Source of the DNA: Ananas comosus
Taxonomy: Eukaryota > Streptophyta > Magnoliopsida > Poales > Bromeliaceae
Reading direction: 5' to 3'
Length of the DNA: 64,000 nucleotides
Assembly: GCF_001540865.1 (NCBI RefSeq)
Contig: NC_033625.1
Span: 8,481,804-8,545,803, forward strand
The notes beneath the pieces are model-generated. The model searched no databases and had not been told where the DNA came from. It saw only the letters and a list, made by a program, of their open reading frames with translations. Positions 22,978 to 32,952 of the stretch are shown here, one piece after another. A program made the position numbers and the translations under genes. Every line of letters starts with the position of its first letter. Positions within the stretch are counted from its first letter, which is position 1.

Positions 22978-25132
22978 TGTGAACCTTATTGAAGCATCAA
23001 ATCAAACCACATTGAGCCGGTTCAACCAACTTACTAAATCAAAATCAATTCGGAATCAAGAGGACAACCCAAACCACACCAAACGATCCAACCGCACCGA
23101 ACACAACTTGATAGTTTTAGAATTTGTAAATTTGTTTCCTATTCTTGAGAGTGTATGGTTGTAACCTCCTCCACAATATAGGAGTAACCTCCTCCACAAT
23201 AAGAGTGAGAAGTACTCCTTTAGTTGTATAAGTTTCTCAATAGGACATTAATGAAGTGTGTGGTCTACTAATTTCTTTATGGTATCAGAGCCACGCTAAG
23301 GAACCAAAGATCTTAAAAAAAAAAATGGCATCCTTATCTAACCCGAAATTTCCCTTTCCCTCCACCATTAATGTGGCAAATTTCGTCACATTGAAGCTCA
23401 ATGACAACAACTATCTGCTCTGGGAAACACAAGTATTGTCACTGATCGAGAGTCAGGACTAACTTGGTTTCCTCATGGTGGAGACTATCACACCACCTAA
23501 GATGTCGACTTCAGAAAGTGGAGCCACCGTCAATAACCCAGACTACACATCTTGGGTACGAACCGATCGCCTTGTGAAATCATGGATCGTGGGCACTCTC
23601 TCCGAAGAGGTTCTCGGCCATGCCGTCGGTCTTCAAACTGCAGCTGAAGTGTGGACAGCATTAACCAATCACTTCAAGCAAAGCTCGATCGCCCGTGAAT
23701 TCGACCTACTCGCACAGCTGCAACACATCAGGAAAGGAAATAATCCTTTACCTACTTATCTTCGTAATCTTAACTCAATTTGTGATCAACTGCATGCTAT
23801 TGGCAAACCTGTTTCGGATTCTACCAAAGTTTTCAGGTTACTAGAAGGGCTCGATGAAAGCTATGAGCCATTCAAGACAACTATGTTCCGACCTCCTATT
23901 CCGCTATATACAGAGGTGGTTCCCCAACTCCAAAGCTATGAATTACGAATCAAGCGACACTCAAGCCCAACTCCTGATGTGTCTATGGCTTTTGTGTCCC
24001 AATGGGGACGCGGAAGCAATCGGTACAGAGGTCGAGGTAGAGGCCATAACTTCAACTCTCAAGGCCGGGGTTTTCCTCAGACGACCCAAGGTGGCAGATC
24101 AGAGGGCTATCAATCTACTCCGCCGCCTGGGGCTGATCGTGCAGTCTTGACTTCCTCTACCGGCAACAATCCTCTCACTTGTCAAATTTGTAAAAAGCGA
24201 GGCCATGATGCTCTGCGATGCTGGTTTCGATTCGATAACAGCTATCAAAGTGACGACATTCCCCGTGGTCTAGCTGCTCTCCATATCACTGATGTACATG
24301 ATGATGAATGGCATTCCAACACTGGTGCTAATGCTCATATCACAGATAAGCCAGGTAACCTTACTAACTTGGTTCCTTATTCTGGATCTGATAGTGTGAT
24401 GGTAGGAGATGGAACTTCCCTACCGATTACTCATGTGGGTACGGGCTCTTTTGGTAATGGTATTCATCGCTTTTCGCTTTCTAATGTCCTGGTTGTCCCG
24501 CAAATGAAGAAAAATCTTCTCTCTGTTTCCAAATTGACAACAGATCATCCCTGTTATTTTAAATTTGATGCATCTGGTTTTTCTATTAAGGATTCCAAGA
24601 CACACCAAGTACTAATGACGGGAAATAATCATCAAGGGTTGTACACCAATAAAGATCCGCAGCTTGCAGCTTTCTTCTCTCAGCGAAATAAGGCGACCGA
24701 TGAACTCACTTGGCATCGTCGATTGGGCCATCCGAATAGCCAAATCTTGCAGCATTTGCGGAGTAATAATTTAATTTCAGTAACTAAGTCTTCTGGCACT
24801 TTGTGTACAAGCTGTCAGATCAGCAAAAGTTCAAAATTACCATTCTATATATCTAATTCTCGATGTTCTTTTCCTTTGAATAAATTACATTGTGATATTT
24901 GGGGACCAGCGCCGGTATCTTCAATGCAACAGTTTCGATATTATGTAGTATTTATTGATGATTTTTCTCGTTACTGTTGGTTATATCCATTGAAGCGCAA
25001 ATCAGATTTTTTGGATATTTTTCTCACCTTTCAAAAATTGGTTGAAAATCAATTTGAAAGAAAAATTAAAAATTTTCAATCGGATGGCGGGGGTGAATTT
25101 ATTAGTAATGTCTTTCTTTCTCATCTTCGTAA
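22978..25132 (+). mobile_element. 5' half of a second Ty1/copia element, truncated by a SIRE-like LTR
   Basis: TGGTATCAGAGCC at 23280-23292 is a clear initiator-Met tRNA primer-binding site, so the 5' LTR should end at about 23279. Its left edge is not certain. A gag-protease-integrase frame follows. The coding sequence is cut inside integrase at 25132, where TGTTAAGG of another LTR begins. RT, RNase H and the 3' LTR are absent from the window. Confidence 0.8.
23325..25132 (+). pseudogene. copia gag-protease-integrase polyprotein, truncated, with stop
   Basis: The frame begins MASLSNPKFPFP (23325) and has one in-frame TAA at 23460-23462, then runs open for over 550 codons. Gag carries a UBN2-like core, an RGRGRG-rich segment and the CCHC knuckle CQICKKRGHDALRC (about 24181). 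The protease site reads HSNTGANAHIT, so the catalytic Asp of the usual D(S/T)GA is Asn. GAG-pre-integrase (LTWHRRLGHPNSQIL, CTSCQISKS) and the integrase core (LHCDIWGP, FIDDFSRYCWLYPL, QSDGGGEF) are intact up to the break after LSHLR. The stop, the lost catalytic residue and the truncation make it dead. It belongs to the RE1/Retrofit-like copia group by resemblance. Confidence 0.88.
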
Positions 25133-26363
25133 TGTTAAGGATTTTCTAGGTTGGCGGATTTCGTAAAGTCGAATGGAGTCTTGAAGAGTCAAACACGGAG
25201 TTTTGAAACTAAGATTCAATTTGAAGATCAAAGACTCATTCGGAAAGCTCGGCACCTCAGGTATGAAGAATAGATCATTTATGGTGATTTTAATTGATTA
25301 AAATAAGTTTAGAAGACTTAGATTGCATTAAAAAGTTAAATCTGAACATTTTAGTATTCTGGGACCGGTCCCTGAAATGGAGAGACTGGTTCCCCTAAGG
25401 TCCTCACTGCGTGAATGTTGAGGCAACCGGTCCCCTGAGATGAGAGACCGGTCCCCGAGGGTCCTCTATGCGTGGAAAGTTGAGGCAACCGGTCTCTGAA
25501 AAGTGAGACCGGTTCCAGAGCGATGGATTTTCTGTCACGCAGTGAGGGACCGGTCTCTGGATGAGAGACCGGTTCCCGAAGCCGGTTTTTTTCAGGTACG
25601 CAACGAGGAACCGGTTTCCCACTCGAGGGACCGGTCTCCCAAAGACCGGTCTCCTCAAGAGGACTGGTCCCTGAGAACGTCATCAGTTTTTAAACTTGGC
25701 TTTTTGCAATCCTAGTCGGCTTCTAAGTCTTTTAAACCTATAAATATGATATGAGGGTACCTATATGAAATATGCTTCAAAAGATAATCATTTAGAAACT
25801 CAAAAACTTGATTTGGAGCTTTTGATCTATGTTTTAAATATCAAGTTCTTAGATCATCAATTTGATTCTTTGATTACAATTCAATTGTTCCTTGAGGATC
25901 AAATTGATGACGTTCTAAGAAGGGTTTTTCCTCATGTCATACATGCTTTCCAAGTAATCAAATCACCACAAATCATTTTCTCTACAAGCTCCGGACGGAG
26001 GATTTGCGCATGGATCGCGTGTGATGCCGAGGATTCGGTGGACGCATCGAGGAGTCGAGGCGTTGATGCAGCAAGGACTTGCGGCGTGATCGGTTGGAGG
26101 ATTCTAAGCGATCGAGGACCGGCGAAGACAATCTACGACGAGGATTCGGTAAATTGAGTCGTGTATTTTTTTTTAAATTACTTGTACTCAAGTTTTCTTA
26201 GTGGATTTCATCGTGTGATCGGTCCCGTGGGTTTTTCTCTCCGAATTGGAGTTTTCCCACGTTAAAACTCGGTGTGTTGTTTTTATTTTCCGCATTCTCT
26301 TTTAATTTACATCGGGTTTATTTGTTTTTGCCATTTTACACCTATTCATCCCCCTCTAGTAGT
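25133..26363 (+). mobile_element. SIRE/Maximus-like copia LTR, truncated at the right
   Basis: It begins TGTTAAGG inside copia integrase and ends in CACCTATTCATCCCCCTCTAG, the hallmark near the end of SIRE-like LTRs. The LTR in reverse at 58941-60079 shares the TGTTAAG start, GGAGTCTTGA near position 60, and this same CCTATTCA-CCCCC block. Its last bases are missing: at about 26364 the sequence switches to the gypsy-like LTR phrase TAGTTCCCAGTGGG. The open frame at 25765-26157 has no family resemblance and is treated as LTR. Confidence 0.7.
25360..25675. repeat. Array of ACCGGT palindromes (about 61-bp unit, about 5 copies)
   Basis: Units start near 25361, 25427, 25487, 25548 and 25609. Each holds two sites of form (A/G)ACCGGT(C/T)(C/T)C with centres about 20 bp apart, then 25-40 bp of variable spacer, for example at 25428 and 25448. 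Some sites are degenerate (ACTGGT). It lies about 230-540 bp into the LTR. Confidence 0.85.
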
Positions 26364-28248
26364 TCCCAGTGGGTTCGGCCGCCGACTCCGCCGATCTCCC
26401 CACTAGGTTTAAGCAGGCACAGATAAATATGCAGATAGATAGATATTCTGCTGAATTAAAAGCATCAATAATAAACAGGCAGGTATATAGAATGAACATC
26501 TAACTATGCCTCAATCTGAAATGATGCATGCATCTGTCATAAGGCAAGGCTAAGTAACCAACTACTATGCACAACAATAATAGGACTCATCCGGTTACCC
26601 AATCTCTCGGCGAACTCAAGGCTCGCTCACAGTCTCACGTGTGTAAGTCTCATAGGGGAGGAGGCTAACTGCTCGGTTACCCCCGAGACCGCCTGCGGAC
26701 AGCTACAATGGTCCAAGGGCATCTACAATGGCCTCCCTCGAGAGACGACCTCCGGAGTGCACTACCTGTGTGGAGCTACCACAACAGGCACAGACAGGCT
26801 ATGTGAGCTCGATCCAATCTCATGAACTGGGAACACCCTACCAACTAAGGTTGGTCTCAACATAGAATCAAAGTATTCTAATTCTCAATCTCATAGTGTT
26901 CGACTACACTAAGGTGTTCATGTTTCATATCGACTAGATGCCACTCGTTCTGTGTTCATTGTCAACTAGATGCCACTCGTTCTCAATACACTAGTTTGCA
27001 ATATACTAGGTCCTTATTCACATAAACATGTTCATCACATATAGGGTTACTATCTCATGTTCAACTCATGCATACTAGGTTCTCATTCACTATATCCGCG
27101 AAACCAAATTAACACTAGCATGCAATAATATGTAACAATTACATTTAACACCCTATAATGCTATATTACAATATGTAATTTGATCGATGATAGAACTTAG
27201 ACATAGAGAGCAGTTCAACTGCTTTGGGATGGCACTCCCCCACCTTTTGGTAGCGTCGTAAAGCTAGAAAACTCGACGTCGCGGTCCTCGTACGTCGCTT
27301 CAACTCATCGGGGCAAAACGAACCCTCAAGTACTTGTTTTGGCGATAACTCCGCACTCGCTCGTCGGATCGACGAGTCATCTTCACCAACGCGTTCATAG
27401 ACCTAGCAATTAGGTTTACGACCCATCAAAATAGATCAAAACCCTAGATTTGCTAAAACCCCAAATCGGAGCCTTAGGTCTCAACAATGGAGAAATCCAT
27501 GATTAAAGCCCTAAATTTGAGCTAGAATCATCTACTCAACTCCCTTAGGTTCCATTCGAACTATTTCTACACCATAAAACCCAAGTTCAAGGGATTCACC
27601 ATTGTAGGGTTGAGACTTACCTTCAAAAGCTTGCTCCAACAAGAGGAAGAAGATGAGGAAGATGATCTTCTTCTTTGTCTTCTTCTTCTTCTTTGTCTTC
27701 TTCTTCTTCTACTTCTTCTCCTTCCTCTCCTCCTCTTTCTTCTTCTCCTCCTCTTGCTTCTAGAGAGAAAGAGAGCAATGTAAGTGTGGGACTGGGAGAG
27801 AAATGAGAGAACGTGAGGGAGAGAGTGGTCCCCAAGCCCTCATAACGGCAGTTTCGCAAATAACCCCCTCAACTTTTCATTTTCTGAAACAACCCACACT
27901 GGGCTGATTTCGGGTATGGGGACCGGTCCCCTGGAGGGGAGGACCAGTCCCCCGAGAGCTGTCCAAAATTACGCGTACGGGAACCGGTCCCCACCCTGAG
28001 GGACCGGTCCCCGAGAGCTTTCTCCGAAAACAAGGCTACGGGAACCGGTCCCCTCCCAGAGGGACCGGTCCCCGAGAGCATGAAATCTGCTCCTTGAGCA
28101 GATTTCACTCCAAGCTCTCGTGGGTCCGTCCTCAATGCACTTTTGGTGTTTTTGATGTTCTCGGACTTTCCGAAGCACACCAACTCGACAATTAGTCGAT
28201 TTTAAACAAAGTCTAATTCTCGAATTTCGAGAATTCACTTTCCTTACA
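26364..28248 (-). mobile_element. Gypsy-like LTR in reverse orientation, truncated
   Basis: On the - strand it begins TGTAAGGAAAG (28248) and runs through an ACCGGT array and a purine-rich leader of GAAGA repeats (about 27650-27770). Next comes a TGGTGAATCCC...GGGTTTT segment, then GTGAGCGAGCCTTGAG, and finally CCCACTGGGAACTA near 26366. The order of blocks matches the LTR at 7779-10322, so they are relatives. The 3' end is missing where it abuts the SIRE-like LTR. No coding sequence is present; the - strand frame of 78 residues is the GAAGA leader. Confidence 0.6.
27917..28072. repeat. Array of ACCGGT palindromes (about 61-bp unit, 3 copies)
   Basis: GGGGACCGGTCCCC, GGGAACCGGTCCCC and GGGAACCGGTCCCC are each followed within about 20 bp by GAGGACCAGTCCCC or GAGGGACCGGTCCCCGAGAG. 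This is the cleanest of the arrays and the most recently homogenised-looking. Confidence 0.85.
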
Positions 28249-28336
28249 CTTAAGCTTTGCTACCAATTGTTGGAAATCTAATACTCGCCTTGAAACCAGA
28301 TCTTGAGAATCTGTAACCCGCTCTGATACCGGCCGT
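28249..28336 (-). mobile_element. Leader and primer-binding site of a reverse-oriented LTR element
   Basis: On the - strand GGTATCAGAGCGGG (about 28317-28330) follows the end of the LTR at 28337 and fits an initiator-Met tRNA primer-binding site. The internal region stops after about 90 bp, where the gypsy-like LTR begins, so the rest of the element is lost or displaced. Confidence 0.5.
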
Positions 28337-29716
28337 TGTTGATTCGGTATCAGATATTGGGATTCTGCAACGGAAGTGTCGAATCGGGTTTTTACCACAA
28401 ACTCGTCTCCTCAGCAAAAGATGATATAATCATAAAAGAGAGAAAACCAGACAAAAAATATGTGGGTAAAATAAGGTTCATTACATAAGAGAAGATTATA
28501 CCCGACTCCTTTTCTTCATAGAGTAGCTACAACCCGAGCCCTCTTTCTGAATCTCTCCTACCCTTCTCTCGTCTTTTGTAAATCTAAAAGACAACTCTCT
28601 TTCTCTCTCACATGCACCCGTGCACTAGGTGCGCACAACCAAGCCTAGACTTCTCCACCGCATGATCACCACCATAAAAGGCTCTCTCTCACCCATACAC
28701 CACCTAAGCTCGCTTTCTGCGCTATACTATCTTCCAAAAGCAACCCACATGGTATTTATATAATCCTTATAATAGAACGTACCTCAATCCTAGTATAATT
28801 AGGATTCCTACTCCAAATAATATTTAAATCTAGGCTAAATTACAGAAAACCCCCTATCAATACCCCATTTTTTACTTTGCCTCCCTATTATTTAAAACCT
28901 ACACTTTGCCCCCTTGTAAAATAAAAAATGTTCACTTCACCCCCTACCGTTAGTGCTCCATTAGGGTTCCATTTATAAAATATTATTATATATTTTTTTA
29001 TACTAAAAATACCTTCAGCTTTCTTTTCTCAACATTGCTGCCTCGCCCTCTTCCGCCTCGTCACCTCGCCCTCCTCCGCTACTTCGCCCTCGCCCACATC
29101 TTCGTTCACGCCCACAAACACCCCCTCACCTTTCTCCGCTGCCTTGCCTTCGCCCTCGCCTTTGCCCACCCCTCCATCCACGCCCATCTCAATTTCCTCC
29201 CTACTATCGTCAAAATGGAGGCGATGAGGATGCAGGAGTAGAAAGGAAGCAGGTGGAAAAGAAAATAGAAACAAATTACAGCCGATCGAGGCACAAAAAA
29301 TGGAAGAGAAGATGTGACGGATGAGCAATATTGGGGAGGAGACGAAAATAGTGAAAGACAAATTGGTCATTTTGTCATCATAGTTCACACCGTACCCCCC
29401 TGTGTTTTTCATTTTATAAGGGGACAAAGTATAGATTTTTAATGATAGGGGGGAAAAGTGAAAAAACGGGTATTGACAAGCGGGCAAAATGTAATTTAGC
29501 CTTAAATCTATATTTAATTTATCTCCAATATATTTAAATATGTATCCTAATCTAGTTAGATTTATACTCTAATTAATATTTAAATCCTAATTTATCTCCA
29601 ATAGATTTAAATTTAATTTTTATCAAACTAAAAAATCAACTACAAATCTAATCAAATCCTAACGCCGGCTATTTATAAAGAATCCACAAAACTCTCTTAC
29701 ATTTTAATATTCAACA
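28337..29716 (-). mobile_element. LTR (reverse orientation) split by a MITE
   Basis: The ends are TGTTGATTCGG (28337) and ATTCAACA (29716), giving TGTTGA...TCAACA. Without the 669-bp MITE and its duplication the LTR is about 700 bp. On the - strand a TATA-like CTTTATAAATAG lies near 29668-29680, about 40 bp inside the U3 start, and the LTR is followed by a primer-binding motif at 28330. No protein-coding sequence is credible here. Confidence 0.65.
28833..29501. mobile_element. Mutator-type MITE with exact 9-bp target duplication
   Basis: The ends are GGCTAAATTACA and TGTAATTTAGCC, perfect inverted repeats over 12 bp, continuing imperfectly (CCCCCTAT/ATAGGGGGG). TTAAATCTA flanks both sides (28824-28832 and 29502-29510). 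A 9-bp duplication is the mark of Mutator-like transposition. The centre is a CCTCG/CGAGG-rich stretch that opens 152-codon and shorter frames of low complexity, which I do not call genes. It inserted into the LTR above. Confidence 0.85.
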
Positions 29717-30507
29717 ATGTAATACTAACAAAAAAAAATATAGATCTTTCAGTGAATAATGTGTAACTAGTATAGTAATTCGTACAATGCGACAGATAGA
29801 TAATTAGAAAATGAAAATAGAAAACGGCGATAAAAGAAGAGAAAACATCGATGTAAGAAGTGACGAAAATAGGTGGGATTCATCTTACCGATGAAGGAAG
29901 GTAACAGCCGAAGGAAGTGAAAGAGAAACATTTCGGCCGAATGCAGAGAAGTGATGCAATTCGGTTCAAGCAAAAAAAGAGAAAAACCTAGTTTGATTCA
30001 AGCAAAGAAAGACAAGAATATATAGAGGACTTGAGCCGATTTGGGGGAGCTCGTACTCAATAATGATTGGTTCGGTTCAAGCAAAAAAAGAGAAAAATTC
30101 TGTTCAGTTCAAGCAAAGAAAGAGAAAAATATTTGAAGGACTTGTGCCAGTTCGGAGTGGAACCCACACCCAACAATGAAGGGAATGTTGCCATGTGGCA
30201 AATTTCGAGAGAATAATATATAGGTATAGATAGATAGATATATAGAAGTAAGATTTACCTCTTAGCAAGGGAATGTTTGATTTTTCGGAAAAAAATATGA
30301 AAAAAATATTTTTAAGAAAAAAATTTTATGAAAAAAATTCTTTTTTAATTTTTCACATATTTGGTTTGAAGGACAATAAGTATTTTTGAAAATAATTTTT
30401 TTATATTTCATAGTAAACTAGTTTTTACATTTGTTAATTTTTTTGGGAAATAGAAAATACTAATTTTTTATAAAAATTTTATTTTTTTTAAGACTCAAAT
30501 GGTGAAA
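29717..30507. other. Non-coding, repeat-derived
   Basis: No gene is seen. GGTTCAAGCAAAGAAAGAGAAAAA-like phrases repeat two to three times at 29960-30130. From 30255 AAGGGAATGTTTGATTTTTCGG begins what may be an outer MITE end, with its inverted partner CGGGCGAACCCAACACGTCC near 32635-32655. If so, the fold-back element sits inside it. Confidence 0.45.
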
Positions 30508-32562
30508 GGCCAATTTGCATAAAAAAATCCACTAATTTTGGGCTTTTGCAAAAGTGGGACACCTTTTTCGTTTTTACAGATTCGGTCTGATTTTTTAGCA
30601 AACTGACCAAAATACCCTTATACCTTTTTCTCTCTCCTCTTTTTTTATCTCGTTCTTTTTTTCTTTCTCTTCCCAGAGAGTGGCAGAGACAGAGGCGGAG
30701 GTGGAGGCGGCCTACTTCGATTTTGTTCGGCATACCCTTACCATCGCCCGCACACCCCCCACCTTCCTCGCCTCCGACCCCGCCGAGGCCACGCCGCGAC
30801 TCTTTTTTTTTCCTCTCCAACTCTCCTCCACTGTCTCCGACGACGACGTCTCTCTCGCCCTTCCCCGCTCTTCTCGTCCCCTCCTTCTCCCTCCTCCTCT
30901 GCCGCCTCCGACGATGACGCATCTTCACTGGCACCGGCGCCGACGTCGACACCGTGGAGGTCACTGCGGCGCTGCAGCCTCGGAGCGAAGGGTCCTTAGC
31001 GGCGTCGTCACCAGCGCCGTAGCCATTAACAGAGAGGGGTGACCAAAAAAAATTATAGAAGAAGTAAGAAAAAAAAAAATAAAGATAAAAAATTATAGAA
31101 AAAGAAGAATGAAGATGAAATTGTATCGTTAATTACAAAAAAATTATAAGTTGCACTACTTAAGATGTAAACTGCAGCTTTAAGATGAAAATTACACTTT
31201 TTAAACGAAAATTACACTCTTTGGGAGATATTTACACTGTTTCTCCTCTTATTGCACTCTTTCAGATGTAAACTGCATCCATTAAGATGAAAGTTACACT
31301 CTTTAAACGAAAGTTACACTCTTTGAGAGATATTTACACTGTTTCTCATCTTCTTACACTCTTTGAGATGTAAACTGCACCTCTTCAAGAGATATTTATA
31401 CTGTTTCTCCTCTTATTGCACTATTTCTCCTCTTGTTGTACTATTTTTTCTCTTGTTACACTATTTTTTATCTTAAATTGCACCCTTTAAGAGAAGAAAT
31501 ACTGCAACAAGAGGAGAAATAGTGCAACAAGAGGAAAAGCAGTGCAACAAGAGGAGAAACAGTATAAATATCTCTTAAATGGGTGCAGTTTACATCTCAA
31601 AGAGTGCAAGAAGAGGAGAAACAGTATAAATATCTCTCAAAGAGTGCAACTTTTGTTTAAAGAGTGCAATTTTCATCTTAATGGATGCAGTTTATATCTG
31701 AAAGAGTGCAATAAGAGAAAAAATAGTGTAAATATCTCTCAAAGAGTGTAATTTTTGTTTAAAGAGTATAATTTTCATCTTAAAACTACAGTTTACATCT
31801 TAAATAGTGCAACTTATAATTTTTTTTGCATTTAACGATGCAATTTCATCTTCATCCTTCTTTATTTTATAATTTTTTATCTTTATTTTTTTTTTCTTGC
31901 TTCTTCTATAATATTTTTTGGTCACCCCTCTCTGGCGACGACACCGCTAAGGACCTCCCGCTCCGAGACTGCAGCGCCGTAGTGACCTCCACGGTGTTGG
32001 CGTCGGCAAAAATGCGTCGTCGTCGGAGGCGGCAGAGGAGGAGGGAGAGGGAGAGGACGAGAAGGGCGGGAAAGAGCAAGAGAAGCGTCGTCGTCGAAGA
32101 CGATGGAGGAGAGTCAGAGAGGAAAAAAAAATCCTTTGCGGCACCGATGTCAGCGGAGAAGTGTCGTCGTCAGAGGTGGCGGAAAAGGTGAAAGAGGAGG
32201 GAGAGGGAAAAGGCGAGAAAGACGAGAGAGGGTGAGATAGTCGTCGTCGGTGGAGGAGGGTCGGAGAGAAGGAAAAAAAAGTCGCAGTGCGGCCTCGGCG
32301 GTGTCAAAGGCGAGGAAGGCGGGGAGTGTCCGGGCGAGGGTAAGGATGCGTCGGACAAAATCGAAGCAGGCCGCCTCCGCCTCCGCCTCCGCCTCTCTGG
32401 GAAGAGAAAAAAAAAAGAACGAGAGAAAAAAGAGGAGAGAGAAAAAGGTATAAGGATATTTTAGTCAGTTTGTTGAAAAATCGAACCGAACCTACAAAAA
32501 TGAAAAAGGTGGCCCACTTTTGCAAAAGCCCAACATTAGTGAATTTTTTATGCAAATTTGCC
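30508..32562. mobile_element. Fold-back Mutator-type element: about 1-kb inverted arms, 9-bp target duplication
   Basis: The ends are GGCCAATTTGCATAAAAAA and TTTTTTATGCAAATTTGCC. The flanks ATGGTGAAA (30499-30507) and ACGGTGAAA (32563-32571) match at 8 of 9, a Mutator-type duplication. Almost the whole element is one imperfect palindrome centred near 31.48-31.53 kb: GC-rich outer arms (30.68-31.04 and 31.93-32.40 kb) and AT-rich inner arms carrying periodic TTACACTCTTT/AAAGAGTGCAA motifs. No transposase is visible. Open frames on both strands are mirror images and low in complexity. A transcript across it could fold into a roughly 1-kb hairpin. It lies about 390 bp upstream of the DCP1 start codon. 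Confidence 0.85.
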
Positions 32563-32809
32563 ACGGTGAAAATCTAGAAAAATACTTTTTTATATATATA
32601 TTTTTTTTCTCAGCAACCTTTTTCCCAGCTTTTCGGGCGAACCCAACACGTCCTAATGTAGGCATGCTAGTGTTTTTTCCCTAGGTCTGGTCTATGGATG
32701 ACCTGGTGAACCGAATCCTTTGGAAAAAACTTGCCCGTGAAATTGGTCCTACGCGAGTTCGCTCAGTAGATCGGGAAACCCTCCGTTCCGTTCCGTTCCA
32801 TTTCTCCGT

Positions 32810-32885
32810 CATAAATCTCTCCGTCTCTCTCTCTCCGTCTCTTTCTCTCTCTCTCTTCGTCCTCTTCCTCCTCGTCCTCCTCGCG
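32810..32885 (+). promoter_or_regulatory. CT-rich leader upstream of DCP1
   Basis: A run of CTCTCTCCGTCTCT and TCCTCCTCGTCC repeats ends about 70 bp before the DCP1 start codon. Pyrimidine patches like this are common near plant transcription starts and in 5' UTRs. No TATA box was assigned. Confidence 0.4.
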
Positions 32886-32952
32886 CGGTCGATGAGTTGA
32901 TCCTACGTCGCATTTCCCGATCTAGGGTTAGGGTTAGGGTTTTGGTATCGGA

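Noticed and set aside
25351..25715. Peptides with repeated 'TGPS..RDR' phrases in three frames
   Set aside because: Translation of the ACCGGT tandem array; no start context or family resemblance.
29029..29487. 152-codon frame on the - strand
   Set aside because: It lies inside a Mutator-type MITE with exact target duplication. Its Val/Glu/Gly-rich part is GGCGAGG repeats read in frame.
30488..32564. Open frames of 120-158 codons on both strands (Arg/Glu/Pro/Ser-rich)
   Set aside because: They are mirror images within the fold-back palindrome, low in complexity, and match no family.
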